Of a DNA stretch of 16,818 bases, positions 7,155-13,915 are shown piece by piece. Position numbers and translations under genes: made by a program. Below the pieces are notes generated by a model, which saw only the letters and a list, made by a program, of their open reading frames with translations, did not search any database and had not been told where the DNA came from. Positions within the stretch are counted from its first letter, which is position 1. Each line of letters begins with the position of its first letter. Source of the DNA: an uncultured Clostridia bacterium. Lineage in GTDB: Bacteria > Bacillota > Clostridia > Oscillospirales > Acutalibacteraceae. The stretch covers positions 1-16,818 of the forward strand of contig CAMMKL010000011.1 in the NCBI GenBank assembly GCA_946497265.1. Reading direction: 5' to 3'.

Positions 7155-7524
7155 CCTAACGGAATTAGAACGGATTGAACAGAGCATGAAAAACCCCCGT
7201 TTTTGCATGCGGATTTTAGGGAAAGAAGAATATTCCCAACTGCAGAGGAGGGGATTCCCTGTGCAAAGCGTGGCGGCGAGCTTTTGCGCCAAGGAAGCGT
7301 TCGCCAAAGCAATAGGTACAGGGGTGCGTGGGTTTCGTTTAGCAGAGGTACAGCTTTTGCGCGAAACAACCGGCAAGCCTTACCTCAGGCTTGCCGGTAA
7401 GGCGAAAGCGCTGGCGGAAAAGCTGGGATATGCAGAATTTTCGGTTAGCGTTACCCACAGCCGGGCGTATGCTTCTGCTGTGGTGCTGGCACAAAGGGGG
7501 ACGGCAGATGGTTTTAAGCTGTGA
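7135..7524 (+). CDS. acpS: Holo-[acyl-carrier-protein] synthase
   Basis: AcpS transfers 4'-phosphopantetheine from CoA to apo-ACP, activating fatty acid synthesis. The 129-aa length fits the family's roughly 120 aa. Visible motifs are GLDLTELERIE (residues 5-15, magnesium-binding Asp7), FCAKEAFAKAIGTG (50-63, catalytic-site Glu54), and SVSVTHSRAYASAVV near the C-terminus. The start at ATG 7135 is supported by GAGGTG at 7119-7124 and by the family N-terminus. It overlaps the preceding gene by 20 bases and nnr by 17 bases in other frames, a compact translationally coupled arrangement. acpS next to nnr is a frequent arrangement in Firmicutes. Confidence 0.95.
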   Translation: MHSIGLDLTELERIEQSMKNPRFCMRILGKEEYSQLQRRGFPVQSVAASFCAKEAFAKAIGTGVRGFRLAEVQLLRETTGKPYLRLAGKAKALAEKLGYAEFSVSVTHSRAYASAVVLAQRGTADGFKL

Positions 7525-9061
7525 GCAAATGCGAAATCTGGAGCAAAAAGCGGTCGATGCGGGTGCGGCCTATCTCTCCTTGATGGAGGAGGCCGGCACA
7601 GCGGCGGCCTGCTGGATCCTGCAAAAGTTTCCTTTGCTGCGCGAGGCGGCGATCCTCTGCGGCAAGGGCAACAACGGCGGCGACGGGTTTGTCATTGCAC
7701 GCCGGCTTTTCCAAAGCGGCGTGCAGGTTTCGGTAATCCTGCTGGAAGGTCGGCCGGTTACGGAATGTGCCCGTCAAAATTTTGAACGGCTTCAGGGGTT
7801 GAAAGATAAGGTATACGCTTATGATTCCAAAGAAGCCCAAGCGCTTGTTGCGCGGGCGGAAGCAATTGTGGACGCGGTGTATGGGATCGGCTTCCGGGGC
7901 GCCCTCCGGGAACAATATGCATCTTTTTTTGAATATGTAAACAAGGCCGATGCAGTCCGGTTTTCCATCGATTTGCCCAGCGGCGCGCAGGGTGACAGCG
8001 GCGCGGTGGAGGGTGCCTGCTTCCAGGCGGATTATACCATTTCGTTTACTGCGCTCAAACCGGTACATGTGCTGTACCCCTCTGCGGATTACTGCGGGGA
8101 AGTGACGGTGGCGCAGGCAGGAATTCCCGAAAAGTTATTGCAGGAAAGCCCTTATGTCATGGAGGAGACCTCCCTCCCTCTGGTAAGAGCCGCCTTGCCG
8201 CCGCGCAGGGCGAGCGCCCACAAGGGGAGCTTTGGCACGTTGCTTGGCGTTTGCGGCTGCTCCGGTATGGCGGGGGCTGCTATTATGAGCGCCGGGGCCG
8301 CAGTACGCTGCGGGGCGGGGCTGGTGCATATGGCGGTACCGGCCTCCATTTATCCGATTGTTGCGGCAAGGCTTACCGAGCCGGTGTTTACCCTATGCCG
8401 GGAAAACAATCACGGTGGGATTTCATGTCAGGAAAAAGAGAGGGTTCTGCGCTTAGCGGAAAAGGCTACGGCCTGCCTGATCGGGTGCGGCATGGGAAAT
8501 TGGGAAGATACCCGTATTTTGGCGGAAGCTTTGCTTTCACAGGCGGAAATCCCTTTGGTGATCGACGCGGATGGCATAAACGCGATAAGCTCGCATATAG
8601 ATGTATTAAAAACAGCGCGGGCTCCGGTTATCATAACGCCTCATCCCGGTGAAATGGCGCGTCTGCTGGGCATTTCTACCCAGCAGGTGCAGCACGGCCG
8701 GCTGGATGCTGCAAAAAAGGTTGCCCTAACATATGGGGCGGTAACCGTTTTAAAAGGGGCGAATACCCTCATTGCTTTGCCGGACGGCCAAGTTTTTGTA
8801 AACCGCACAGGCAATCCAGGCATGGCGCGCGGCGGCAGCGGGGATGTGCTGGCCGGTATGATCGCCTCCTTTTTGGCTCAGGGAATTCCCGCGGATCGGG
8901 CGGCGTTGTGCGGGACCTATCTGCACGGACTGGCGGGGGACCGATGCGCCGCCAAGCTGTCTCAGACAGCAATGACGCCGACCGACCTGCTTTGCGAGCT
9001 GCCTTCGCTGTTTTTAGAGTGTGTGGAAGGCCGTATTGCCGGGCCGCGAAAAGGGAAGTGA
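7508..9061 (+). CDS. nnr: Bifunctional NAD(P)H-hydrate epimerase / ADP-dependent dehydratase
   Basis: This metabolite-repair enzyme interconverts R and S forms of NAD(P)HX and dehydrates the S form back to NAD(P)H. The protein is 517 aa, the usual fused length. The N-terminal YjeF_N epimerase domain (about 1-210) has CGKGNNGGDG at 51-60. The C-terminal ribokinase-like dehydratase domain (about 225-500) has HKGSFGTLLGVCGCSGMAGA, VIDADGIN, ITPHPGEMARLLG, VLKGANTLIA and the signature NPGMARGGSGDVLAGMIASF. The ATG at 7508 is preceded by GGGGGA (7496-7501) and sits inside the end of acpS. Upstream in-frame extension runs through acpS and is unlike the family, so it is excluded. It is the third gene of the operon. 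Confidence 0.97.
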   Translation: MVLSCEQMRNLEQKAVDAGAAYLSLMEEAGTAAACWILQKFPLLREAAILCGKGNNGGDGFVIARRLFQSGVQVSVILLEGRPVTECARQNFERLQGLKDKVYAYDSKEAQALVARAEAIVDAVYGIGFRGALREQYASFFEYVNKADAVRFSIDLPSGAQGDSGAVEGACFQADYTISFTALKPVHVLYPSADYCGEVTVAQAGIPEKLLQESPYVMEETSLPLVRAALPPRRASAHKGSFGTLLGVCGCSGMAGAAIMSAGAAVRCGAGLVHMAVPASIYPIVAARLTEPVFTLCRENNHGGISCQEKERVLRLAEKATACLIGCGMGNWEDTRILAEALLSQAEIPLVIDADGINAISSHIDVLKTARAPVIITPHPGEMARLLGISTQQVQHGRLDAAKKVALTYGAVTVLKGANTLIALPDGQVFVNRTGNPGMARGGSGDVLAGMIASFLAQGIPADRAALCGTYLHGLAGDRCAAKLSQTAMTPTDLLCELPSLFLECVEGRIAGPRKGK

Positions 9062-9143
9062 CTTTCCCGATACGGGTAAACGGCTTTCACCGCACGCTCG
9101 GAATCATTGGGCGTAGAATTTTCGCTTTGGGAGTGACGGTGTG

Positions 9144-9665
9144 ATGAAAAAGCTGCTGTGCCTGTTGTGTATTCTGGCAATTGCCGGAATAACGCTGGCT
9201 TCTTGTCATAAAGCACCCTCGGCAATCACTGCCGAGCAGGTAGTAGCCAGCTTTTCGGCACAGGCCCAGGTAACGCAGCAGGAGAGCGTGATTGGCTGCA
9301 ATGTCGCGCGTACGCCGGAAGGGTTGGCGGCGGTGACGATTACTTCCCCGGAACAGCTTAGCGGCATGTGTTTTGAATGGAGTGGGGAAAACAGTGGAAT
9401 CTCCTACCAAGGGCTTTCCTGCCGCACCGAACAGCCTTTCCTGCCCAAAACTTCCTTTGCCGCCATAATCGTTAACGTGCTTCAGGCGGCGTCGGTACCG
9501 GAAAATCTGACGGACCAGGGGCCAAGGGACGGTATGTCCTGTTTTACCGGCCAAAGCGAATCAGGCCCCTTTACCATATTAGTAAATAGTTCCAACGGCT
9601 ATATTCAGGAGATTCTTTTGGAAGAGCTTGATTTTCGGGCGGTCTTTTCGGGGCAAACGGCTTAA
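9144..9665 (+). CDS. Predicted lipoprotein, possible YdcC/LolA-like counterpart
   Basis: A 173-aa protein with a lysine-led signal peptide and a lipobox LASC (residues 18-21), so Cys21 should be lipidated and the mature protein anchored outside the membrane. GGGAG at 9129-9133 fits either the ATG at 9144 or a GTG immediately before it. The mature part (EQVVASFSAQAQVTQQE..., TSPEQLSGMCFEW, GISYQGLSC) is short for, but reminiscent of, the LolA-fold lipoprotein YdcC that sits between acpS and alr in Bacillus subtilis. Its position after acpS-nnr supports that comparison, but the similarity is too weak for a firm name. It is the last gene before a terminator. The 82-bp gap after nnr shows no terminator. 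Confidence 0.75.
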   Translation: MKKLLCLLCILAIAGITLASCHKAPSAITAEQVVASFSAQAQVTQQESVIGCNVARTPEGLAAVTITSPEQLSGMCFEWSGENSGISYQGLSCRTEQPFLPKTSFAAIIVNVLQAASVPENLTDQGPRDGMSCFTGQSESGPFTILVNSSNGYIQEILLEELDFRAVFSGQTA

Positions 9666-9681
9666 AACGGAATTTAGGCTT

Positions 9682-9712
9682 GGGCAGGCGGTAAAACCGC
9701 CTGTCCTTTTTT
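9682..9712 (+). terminator. Rho-independent terminator after the lipoprotein gene
   Basis: An 11-bp stem (9682-9692 with 9696-9706, one G-T pair) with a 3-nt loop is followed by six T residues. It separates the acpS-nnr operon from mazF. Confidence 0.92.
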
Positions 9713-9713
9713 G

Positions 9714-9743
9714 TTGTCACAAACCCTTTGGGCGCAATATTAT
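9714..9743 (+). promoter_or_regulatory. Promoter of mazF
   Basis: TTGTCA (9714-9719) and TATTAT (9738-9743), each 5 of 6 to consensus, are separated by 18 bp directly after the terminator. A weaker -10-like GATAAT lies at 9825-9830 without a good -35. Confidence 0.65.
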
Positions 9744-9757
9744 GGAAGAGAGGGACC

Positions 9758-9825
9758 CGGCATCGTTAGAAAAAATTGTTGGCCGGAGATGCCGCTATGT
9801 TTAAACCCGTTGTTTTTCGGCAACG
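9758..9825 (+). promoter_or_regulatory. Two inverted repeats in the mazF leader
   Basis: CGGCATC (9758-9764) pairs with GATGCCG (9788-9794), and CGTTG (9808-9812) pairs with CAACG (9821-9825). Both lie in the roughly 130-nt leader predicted between the promoter and mazF. They could be operators or RNA hairpins that limit toxin expression; this role is inference. No antitoxin-sized gene fits here. Confidence 0.4.
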
Positions 9826-9882
9826 ATAATAGTGGAATCCGGAAGCGAGTTCCTCTATAAAAACATGCGGAGCGTGAAAAAA

Positions 9883-10251
9883 GTGAATATCAAGCGCGGA
9901 GATATTTTTTACGCGGATCTAAGCCCGGTCGTCGGTTCGGAACAAGGCGGAGTACGCCCGGTCTTAATCGTTCAGAATAATATAGGAAACCGTTTCAGCC
10001 CCACGGTGATTGCCGCTGCCATCACCAGCCAGAAATCCAAAGCCAACCTGCCCACCCACATCCAGCTATCCGCCCACGACAGCGGCCTTACGCGCGATTC
10101 TGTGGTTTTGCTTGAGCAGATCCGAACATTGGATAAAAGGCGGCTCAAAGAAAAGATGGGCACGCTGGACACGAATTCGATGAATCAGGTGGATCAGGCG
10201 CTGTCCATCAGCTTTGGCCTGGGAGACGAAGAAAATAATAGGAATACATAG
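9883..10251 (+). CDS. mazF: MazF/PemK family endoribonuclease toxin, without an adjacent antitoxin
   Basis: This sequence-specific mRNA interferase is very close to Bacillus NdoA: NIKRGDIFYADLSPVVGSEQ, GGVRPVLIVQN, NRFSPTVIAAAITSQ, SVVLLEQIRTLDKRRL. Taking the GTG at 9883 as start (GGAG 9869-9872, 10-base spacing) gives 122 aa and places Arg25 and Thr48 at the same positions as the catalytic pair of B. subtilis MazF. Starts further upstream (ATG 9865, GTG 9832) would add residues absent from the family. All active-site residues appear intact. The usual upstream antitoxin gene (ndoAI/mazE) is missing: only 170 bases separate mazF from the previous terminator. No terminator follows, so the coat genes downstream may share its transcript. 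Confidence 0.93.
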   Translation: MNIKRGDIFYADLSPVVGSEQGGVRPVLIVQNNIGNRFSPTVIAAAITSQKSKANLPTHIQLSAHDSGLTRDSVVLLEQIRTLDKRRLKEKMGTLDTNSMNQVDQALSISFGLGDEENNRNT

Positions 10252-10332
10252 GCTGCTTGTGATTTTGAAGAATCCAAGGGTGCCTATGCGGCGCGCGCAA
10301 AGCGTGCCAAGGAAAAGAAAAGGGGTGTTTTT

Positions 10333-10518
10333 ATGGCACAGTTAACGACAAAAGAGCTTTCGGCGATTGAGGATCAATTGGGTGCGGAACAGATGCTGGT
10401 CAGTAAATACAAATGCTACTCCCAGCTCAGTACGGACCCGCAGTTGAAAGCAAAGTACGAACAATTGGCGGGAAAGCATCAAAACCATTATGAACGGCTG
10501 TTAAGCTGCCTGGATTAG
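10333..10518 (+). CDS. Small ferritin-like protein paired with CotF-type coat protein
   Basis: A 61-aa protein (starts MAQLTTKELSAIEDQLGAEQ) predicted to be an all-helical hairpin. The helix LGAEQMLVSKYKCYSQLSTD and the final HQNHYERLLSCL resemble the half-size ferritin-like proteins found beside CotF-family spore coat genes in Clostridia. AGGGGTG at 10321-10327 lies 5 bases before the ATG. The TAG stop at 10516-10518 overlaps the AGGAGG of the next gene, so the two are translationally coupled. The reading frame is open back to the mazF stop, but no start codon lies in that stretch. A role in the spore coat is inferred from the partner gene. No metal-binding set is clear at this length. Confidence 0.78.
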   Translation: MAQLTTKELSAIEDQLGAEQMLVSKYKCYSQLSTDPQLKAKYEQLAGKHQNHYERLLSCLD

Positions 10519-10528
10519 GAGGATCATT

Positions 10529-10813
10529 GTGAACCAGAATACGGAAATGAGCGAAAAAGAGATCATCAGCGACGTACTGTATTCGCAAAAACACATTACG
10601 GAAACGTACAACACCTTTGCCAACGAGTGCAGTGCCCCTACGGTGCGGGATGCGTTTTTGAACCTGCTGGAAGAAGAGCATCAGATGCAGGCCGAAATAT
10701 TTAGTGAAATGCAAAAGCGCGGCTGGTACCAGCCGGAACAGGCACAGCAGCAGAAAATTGCCCAGGCAAAGCAGAAATATCAAACGCAAAACATGGCAGA
10801 GGGCAACGGTTAA
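10529..10813 (+). CDS. CotF family spore coat protein
   Basis: A 94-aa protein with the Coat_F pattern: SEKEIISDVLYSQKHITETY, then NTFANECSAPTVRDAFLNLL, EEEHQMQAEIFSEMQKRGWY and a Gln-rich tail of the kind seen in this family (QPEQAQQQKIAQAKQKYQTQ). The start is GTG at 10529, 6 bases after AGGAGG (10517-10522), which itself overlaps the stop of the preceding gene. Family members are ferritin-like helical bundles deposited in the spore coat; their molecular role is poorly understood. The gene is the last of its unit and is followed by a terminator. It indicates a spore-forming organism. Confidence 0.88.
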   Translation: MNQNTEMSEKEIISDVLYSQKHITETYNTFANECSAPTVRDAFLNLLEEEHQMQAEIFSEMQKRGWYQPEQAQQQKIAQAKQKYQTQNMAEGNG

Positions 10814-10851
10814 ACGGATCGTCGCAATACACAACATTTATATTTTGGAAC

Positions 10852-10880
10852 AACGGCACAGCCAAAGCTGTGCCGTTTTC
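10852..10880 (+). terminator. Rho-independent terminator after the coat gene pair
   Basis: An 11-bp perfect stem (10852-10862 with 10867-10877) with loop CAAA ends in a short T-run. It is the first of two hairpins in this convergent intergenic region. Confidence 0.82.
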
Positions 10881-10923
10881 GCTTTGGGGATATTACGATT
10901 GAGAGTGTGTAAGACCGGTTATT

Positions 10924-10969
10924 AAAAACAGGTGCATGAACCCCGTACTGGAGCCATGCACCTGTTTTT
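10924..10969. terminator. Bidirectional terminator between coat genes and tpx
   Basis: A perfect 15-bp stem (10924-10938 with 10955-10969) begins with AAAAA and ends with TTTTT, so it can stop transcription from either side. It lies 32 bases beyond the tpx stop codon and probably terminates tpx. Confidence 0.88.
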
Positions 10970-11000
10970 GTATTTTCGTCCTCAAAAGGTGGGAAAAAGA

Positions 11001-11498
11001 TTAGAATACGAGTTCGTTTAATTTTTGATAAACAGCTTGATAATTTGGATGATCGGTTATTTCCGGAACATATTCTGCGTATACAATTTGATTGTTTTGA
11101 TTTACTACAAAAACCGCCCGTGTCAAAAGGGCCAGCTCATCAATCAAGGTCCCGGTCGCCTGGCCGAAACTTCGGTCCCGGTAATCGGAGAGGGTTTTTA
11201 CCTTATCCACCCCGGCCGCCGCGCACCATCGCGTTTGTGCAAAAGGCAGATCAAGGCTTACCGCATACAGGAAAACCCCTTTAAGCTCCGATGCTTTTTG
11301 GTGAAAAGTTTTCACCTCCAGATCGCACACTCCAGTATCCAAGGAAGGGAGCGCCAGAAAGACGCGAGTACCGGTGAGATCCCGGCTGTGCACCGGGTTC
11401 AGAGCGTTGTCTGTGAGGGTGAATTCGGGCATTGTATCGCCCGTGTGCAGAAGGGTGCCTTTAAGAGTTATAGGTTTTCCCTGAAAGGTGATCGTCAT
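11001..11498 (-). CDS. tpx: Thiol peroxidase (atypical 2-Cys peroxiredoxin)
   Basis: Tpx reduces hydrogen peroxide and organic peroxides using thioredoxin, in the cytoplasm. The protein is 165 aa, typical for the family. The peroxidatic cysteine is Cys58 in PSLDTGVCDLEVKTF, and the resolving cysteine is Cys92 in SLDLPFAQTRWC, spaced as in Escherichia coli Tpx. The start at ATG 11498 follows AGGAG (11507-11511) by 8 bases and gives the family N-terminus (MTITFQGKPITLKG). An upstream in-frame extension of 17 residues lacks family likeness. It lies 76 bases after the S1-domain gene on the same strand and may be read from it or from a weak local promoter. A GC-rich near-palindrome at 11534-11544 in the gap could be an operator. 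Confidence 0.97.
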   Translation of the reverse strand: MTITFQGKPITLKGTLLHTGDTMPEFTLTDNALNPVHSRDLTGTRVFLALPSLDTGVCDLEVKTFHQKASELKGVFLYAVSLDLPFAQTRWCAAAGVDKVKTLSDYRDRSFGQATGTLIDELALLTRAVFVVNQNNQIVYAEYVPEITDHPNYQAVYQKLNELVF

Positions 11499-11574
11499 TT
11501 TTTCCACTCCTGTTTTTGCTTTAGTATTCCATGGCGGAATCCGCGCCATACATATAGGAAAAACACAAGGGAAG

Positions 11575-12495
11575 CTAAAAAACGGTTTCGATCAATTTAT
11601 CCGCGCTTTCCGGAGAATATCGGAAATAATCGATGTGTTTGCCGGTGATAAAATAATGGGGCAGCGAAGGGCGATAATCGTAATCAAAATGGTCGATGAT
11701 AATGAGTTTTACTTTCATACGGCTGGGGATAATATTCTTGATATGTACACTTGCCTGCTGGCCGGCGCGCACGCCTTCCTTCGTTTCGGCTAGGCCGGCT
11801 AGGTTCGGGGTGAGTTCTACAAAAGCGCCGTATTCTTCTACTGAGCGAACAATGCCTGCCACGGTTTCCCCAATCGAAAAAAGGGAGGCGTTCTCTTCCC
11901 AGGTGCCCAGCAGCTCCTTGTGGGTCAGGCAGACGCGGCCATTTTCCACCGATTTGACGATTGTCCGGATGTCCATTCCTACGGAAAAACGTTCGCGGGG
12001 ATGATCGATCCTGGAAACCGAAATGGTATCAATGGGCAAAAGAGAGACAATCCCGCAACCGATGTCGGCGAACGCACCAAAGCTTTCCAGATGGGTTACC
12101 CGTGCGTTGATGATGTCTCCCGGGCGCAGGGTGGAAATAAAGTACTGCATGCAAAGCTCCTGCGCGGCACGCCTGGAAAGCACCGCCACCTGTTTTCCAT
12201 CCGCGTTTTTCTGAAACCCCGTCACAAGGAAACAGACCGGACGGTTGACGCGGGAAATGACCGCAATGTCGCGCACAGTTCCTTCCCGGATGCCCAGGGC
12301 GCCTTCTTCGCGTGGGATTACTCCCTGCATGCAACCCAAATCGACGATCAGGTTATGTTCCGCGTCGCAAACGAGGGCCCTGGCTTCCAGGATGCTGCCT
12401 TCATGGCATGCGTCTGCAAGCGTTGCGGGCGTTGCTAGGGCATTTCTGTTTTCAAGGGTGTCAATCCGCCAACCCTCAGGATGAAATTCATTCAT
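11575..12495 (-). CDS. Triple S1-domain RNA-binding protein (S1-like)
   Basis: A 306-aa cytoplasmic protein with three S1/OB-fold repeats at about residues 30-92, 125-193 and 208-266. The second (RPGDIINARVTHLESFGAFA, IVSLLPIDTIS) and third (GETVAGIVRSVEEYGAFVEL, NLAGLAE) are clear; the first is more divergent. The C-terminal tail (about 267-306) contains YDYRPSLPHYFITGKHIDYF and is not S1-like. It is smaller than E. coli S1 (six domains) and is not the IspH-S1 fusion common in Clostridia. It is probably a translation- or RNA-associated accessory protein of Clostridia. The ATG at 12495 has a modest AAAGG site at 12506-12510. It is transcribed divergently from the cyclophilin gene. Confidence 0.85.
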   Translation of the reverse strand: MNEFHPEGWRIDTLENRNALATPATLADACHEGSILEARALVCDAEHNLIVDLGCMQGVIPREEGALGIREGTVRDIAVISRVNRPVCFLVTGFQKNADGKQVAVLSRRAAQELCMQYFISTLRPGDIINARVTHLESFGAFADIGCGIVSLLPIDTISVSRIDHPRERFSVGMDIRTIVKSVENGRVCLTHKELLGTWEENASLFSIGETVAGIVRSVEEYGAFVELTPNLAGLAETKEGVRAGQQASVHIKNIIPSRMKVKLIIIDHFDYDYRPSLPHYFITGKHIDYFRYSPESADKLIETVF

Positions 12496-12620
12496 ATTTT
12501 AACCGCCTTTTCTCCACGCGCCATATGAACTCCCCGAACATCCCGTCCCTTCGCGTGGAAAGGGGCGGTGCATACCACACTATATGCAAAGCCTGTTTTG
12601 AAATATAACCGGCATATCCC

Positions 12621-12649
12621 TTGAAATTATGCGCTAAATATTATAAAAT
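12621..12649 (+). promoter_or_regulatory. Promoter of the cyclophilin operon
   Basis: TTGAAA (12621-12626) and TAAAAT (12644-12649) have a 17-bp spacer, about 50 bases before the AAAGGA of the gene. Confidence 0.62.
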
Positions 12650-12711
12650 GAATGCAAAAGCTTTTTTGTTGTAATTGTAAGAAGCTTTCCAGAAAAGAAA
12701 GGATGTATCAT

Positions 12712-13509
12712 ATGCGCAAGGCATTGGCGTTATTCCTGTCCGCTTTCCTTCTATGCGGTACGCTGTTTTTTACGGGGTGCCAGAAGAACGGAAGTGACAA
12801 ACAGGTTGGCTTTCAGCTTGATCCCCCGCAAAAGGGAGAAGAGATTGCCGTTATGCAGACCAGCAAGGGCACAATAAAGATCCGCTTTTTCCCGGAGGAA
12901 GCCCCCAAGGCGGTAGAAAACTTTAAAACACACGCGAAAAACGGCTATTACGACGGCCTGACCTTCCACCGGGTGATCGAAGACTTTATGATCCAGGGCG
13001 GCGACCCGGACGGTACCGGGGCCGGCGGCGAGAGTATTTGGGGCGAGGACTTTGAAGATGAATTTAGCGACAAGCTTTTTAACATCCGTGGTTCCCTTGC
13101 AATGGCCAACGCAGGCCCCAATACCAACGGCAGCCAGTTTTTCATCAATCAGGCGGGAAAGGAAACGTTTCAGGGCTGGGATTATTATAAAAATTACTGC
13201 GCACAGTACAAAGCCGCATACAATCAGGTGCCGGACAATCAAAAAGATCTGTTTGCACAGCGAATGGGCTCGGCCTTTGACACCGATAAACTGACCGACG
13301 ACATTGCAAAGCTTTATGAAGAAAACGGTGGTAATGTTAACCTGGACGGCGCGTTCAGTATTACAGGTAGAGGCCATACGGTGTTCGGCCAGGTATTTGA
13401 AGGGATGGATGTGGTAGACGCCATCGCCGCCGTTGAGGTAGACGACAACAGCAAACCCGTGGAGCCGGTTACCATTGAAAAGATTACGATCGAGGCCTAC
13501 GAAGGATAA
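12712..13509 (+). CDS. Lipoprotein cyclophilin-type peptidyl-prolyl cis-trans isomerase
   Basis: A 265-aa secreted isomerase. A signal peptide with lipobox FTGC (Cys23) should tether it to the outer face of the membrane, where it would help fold exported proteins. The cyclophilin domain (about 46-262) keeps the key residues: FHRVIEDFMIQGGDP (85-99, catalytic Arg87) and SLAMANAGPNTNGSQFFI (128-145), with GHTVFGQVFEGMDVVDAI closing the fold. An insertion of about 70 residues (149-219), rich in charged and aromatic residues, lies between the conserved FFI strand and the GHTVFG motif. The start at 12712 is set by AAAGGA (12698-12703) and the signal peptide. It is followed at short distance by two membrane protein genes. 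Confidence 0.93.
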   Translation: MRKALALFLSAFLLCGTLFFTGCQKNGSDKQVGFQLDPPQKGEEIAVMQTSKGTIKIRFFPEEAPKAVENFKTHAKNGYYDGLTFHRVIEDFMIQGGDPDGTGAGGESIWGEDFEDEFSDKLFNIRGSLAMANAGPNTNGSQFFINQAGKETFQGWDYYKNYCAQYKAAYNQVPDNQKDLFAQRMGSAFDTDKLTDDIAKLYEENGGNVNLDGAFSITGRGHTVFGQVFEGMDVVDAIAAVEVDDNSKPVEPVTIEKITIEAYEG

Positions 13510-13545
13510 GGGAAAAGCGTATGCCGGCAGAGGGGGGAAAGCGCC

Positions 13546-13902
13546 ATGTGTGAAGAACACAACAAACTGAATGTCAGGCTGCTTTGCATCCTGTCCTATA
13601 TTGGTCCGCTTTTCATTATGGGGAGAGTCGCTGTAGAAAAGGATGTACCCGAAGTGGAGTTTCATTCCCGGCAGGGCGGGGCGCTGTTTTGTGTGACTGC
13701 TGTGGCCTATATCCTGGCTGGTTTGGTGCATCTGGTTCTGCAGGCGCTCCCGGCGATTGCCGAGATTTTAGATCTATTATTATTTGTTGGCATTTCGGTC
13801 GCTTGGTTTATCCTGGTATGTATGGGGATCTCCTCCGCTGTCAAAAAACAGCAGACAGCACTCCCGTTTATCAGCGATCTTAGTAAGTTATGGAAAAAAT
13901 AA
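13546..13902 (+). CDS. DUF4870-like small membrane protein, first of a tandem pair
   Basis: A 118-aa integral membrane protein with about three hydrophobic segments (about 11-27, 46-68, 74-96). The pattern LLCILSYIGPLFIMG, then VEFHSRQGGALF, and a C-terminal ALPFISDL resembles DUF4870/Tic20-like proteins. A GGGGGG tract (13532-13537) lies 8 bases before the ATG. It starts 36 bases after the cyclophilin gene. Its stop codon overlaps the AGGAGGT of the next gene, which is a diverged paralogue. The function of the family is unknown. Confidence 0.78.
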   Translation: MCEEHNKLNVRLLCILSYIGPLFIMGRVAVEKDVPEVEFHSRQGGALFCVTAVAYILAGLVHLVLQALPAIAEILDLLLFVGISVAWFILVCMGISSAVKKQQTALPFISDLSKLWKK

Positions 13903-13915
13903 GGAGGTACCCAAC

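Noticed and set aside
10226..10255. Possible sigma-K-like promoter (AC ... CATA) before the coat genes
   Set aside because: The spacing is too long and the downstream part of the -10 does not fit; it also lies inside mazF codons.
10252..10332. In-frame open stretch joining the mazF stop to the 61-aa coat-like gene
   Set aside because: It contains no ATG, GTG or TTG in that frame, so it cannot be an N-terminal extension; the ribosome binding site supports the ATG at 10333.
12751..13731. 326-codon minus-strand open frame opposite the cyclophilin gene
   Set aside because: It is an antisense shadow of a conserved coding region, with no start site signals or recognisable domain.
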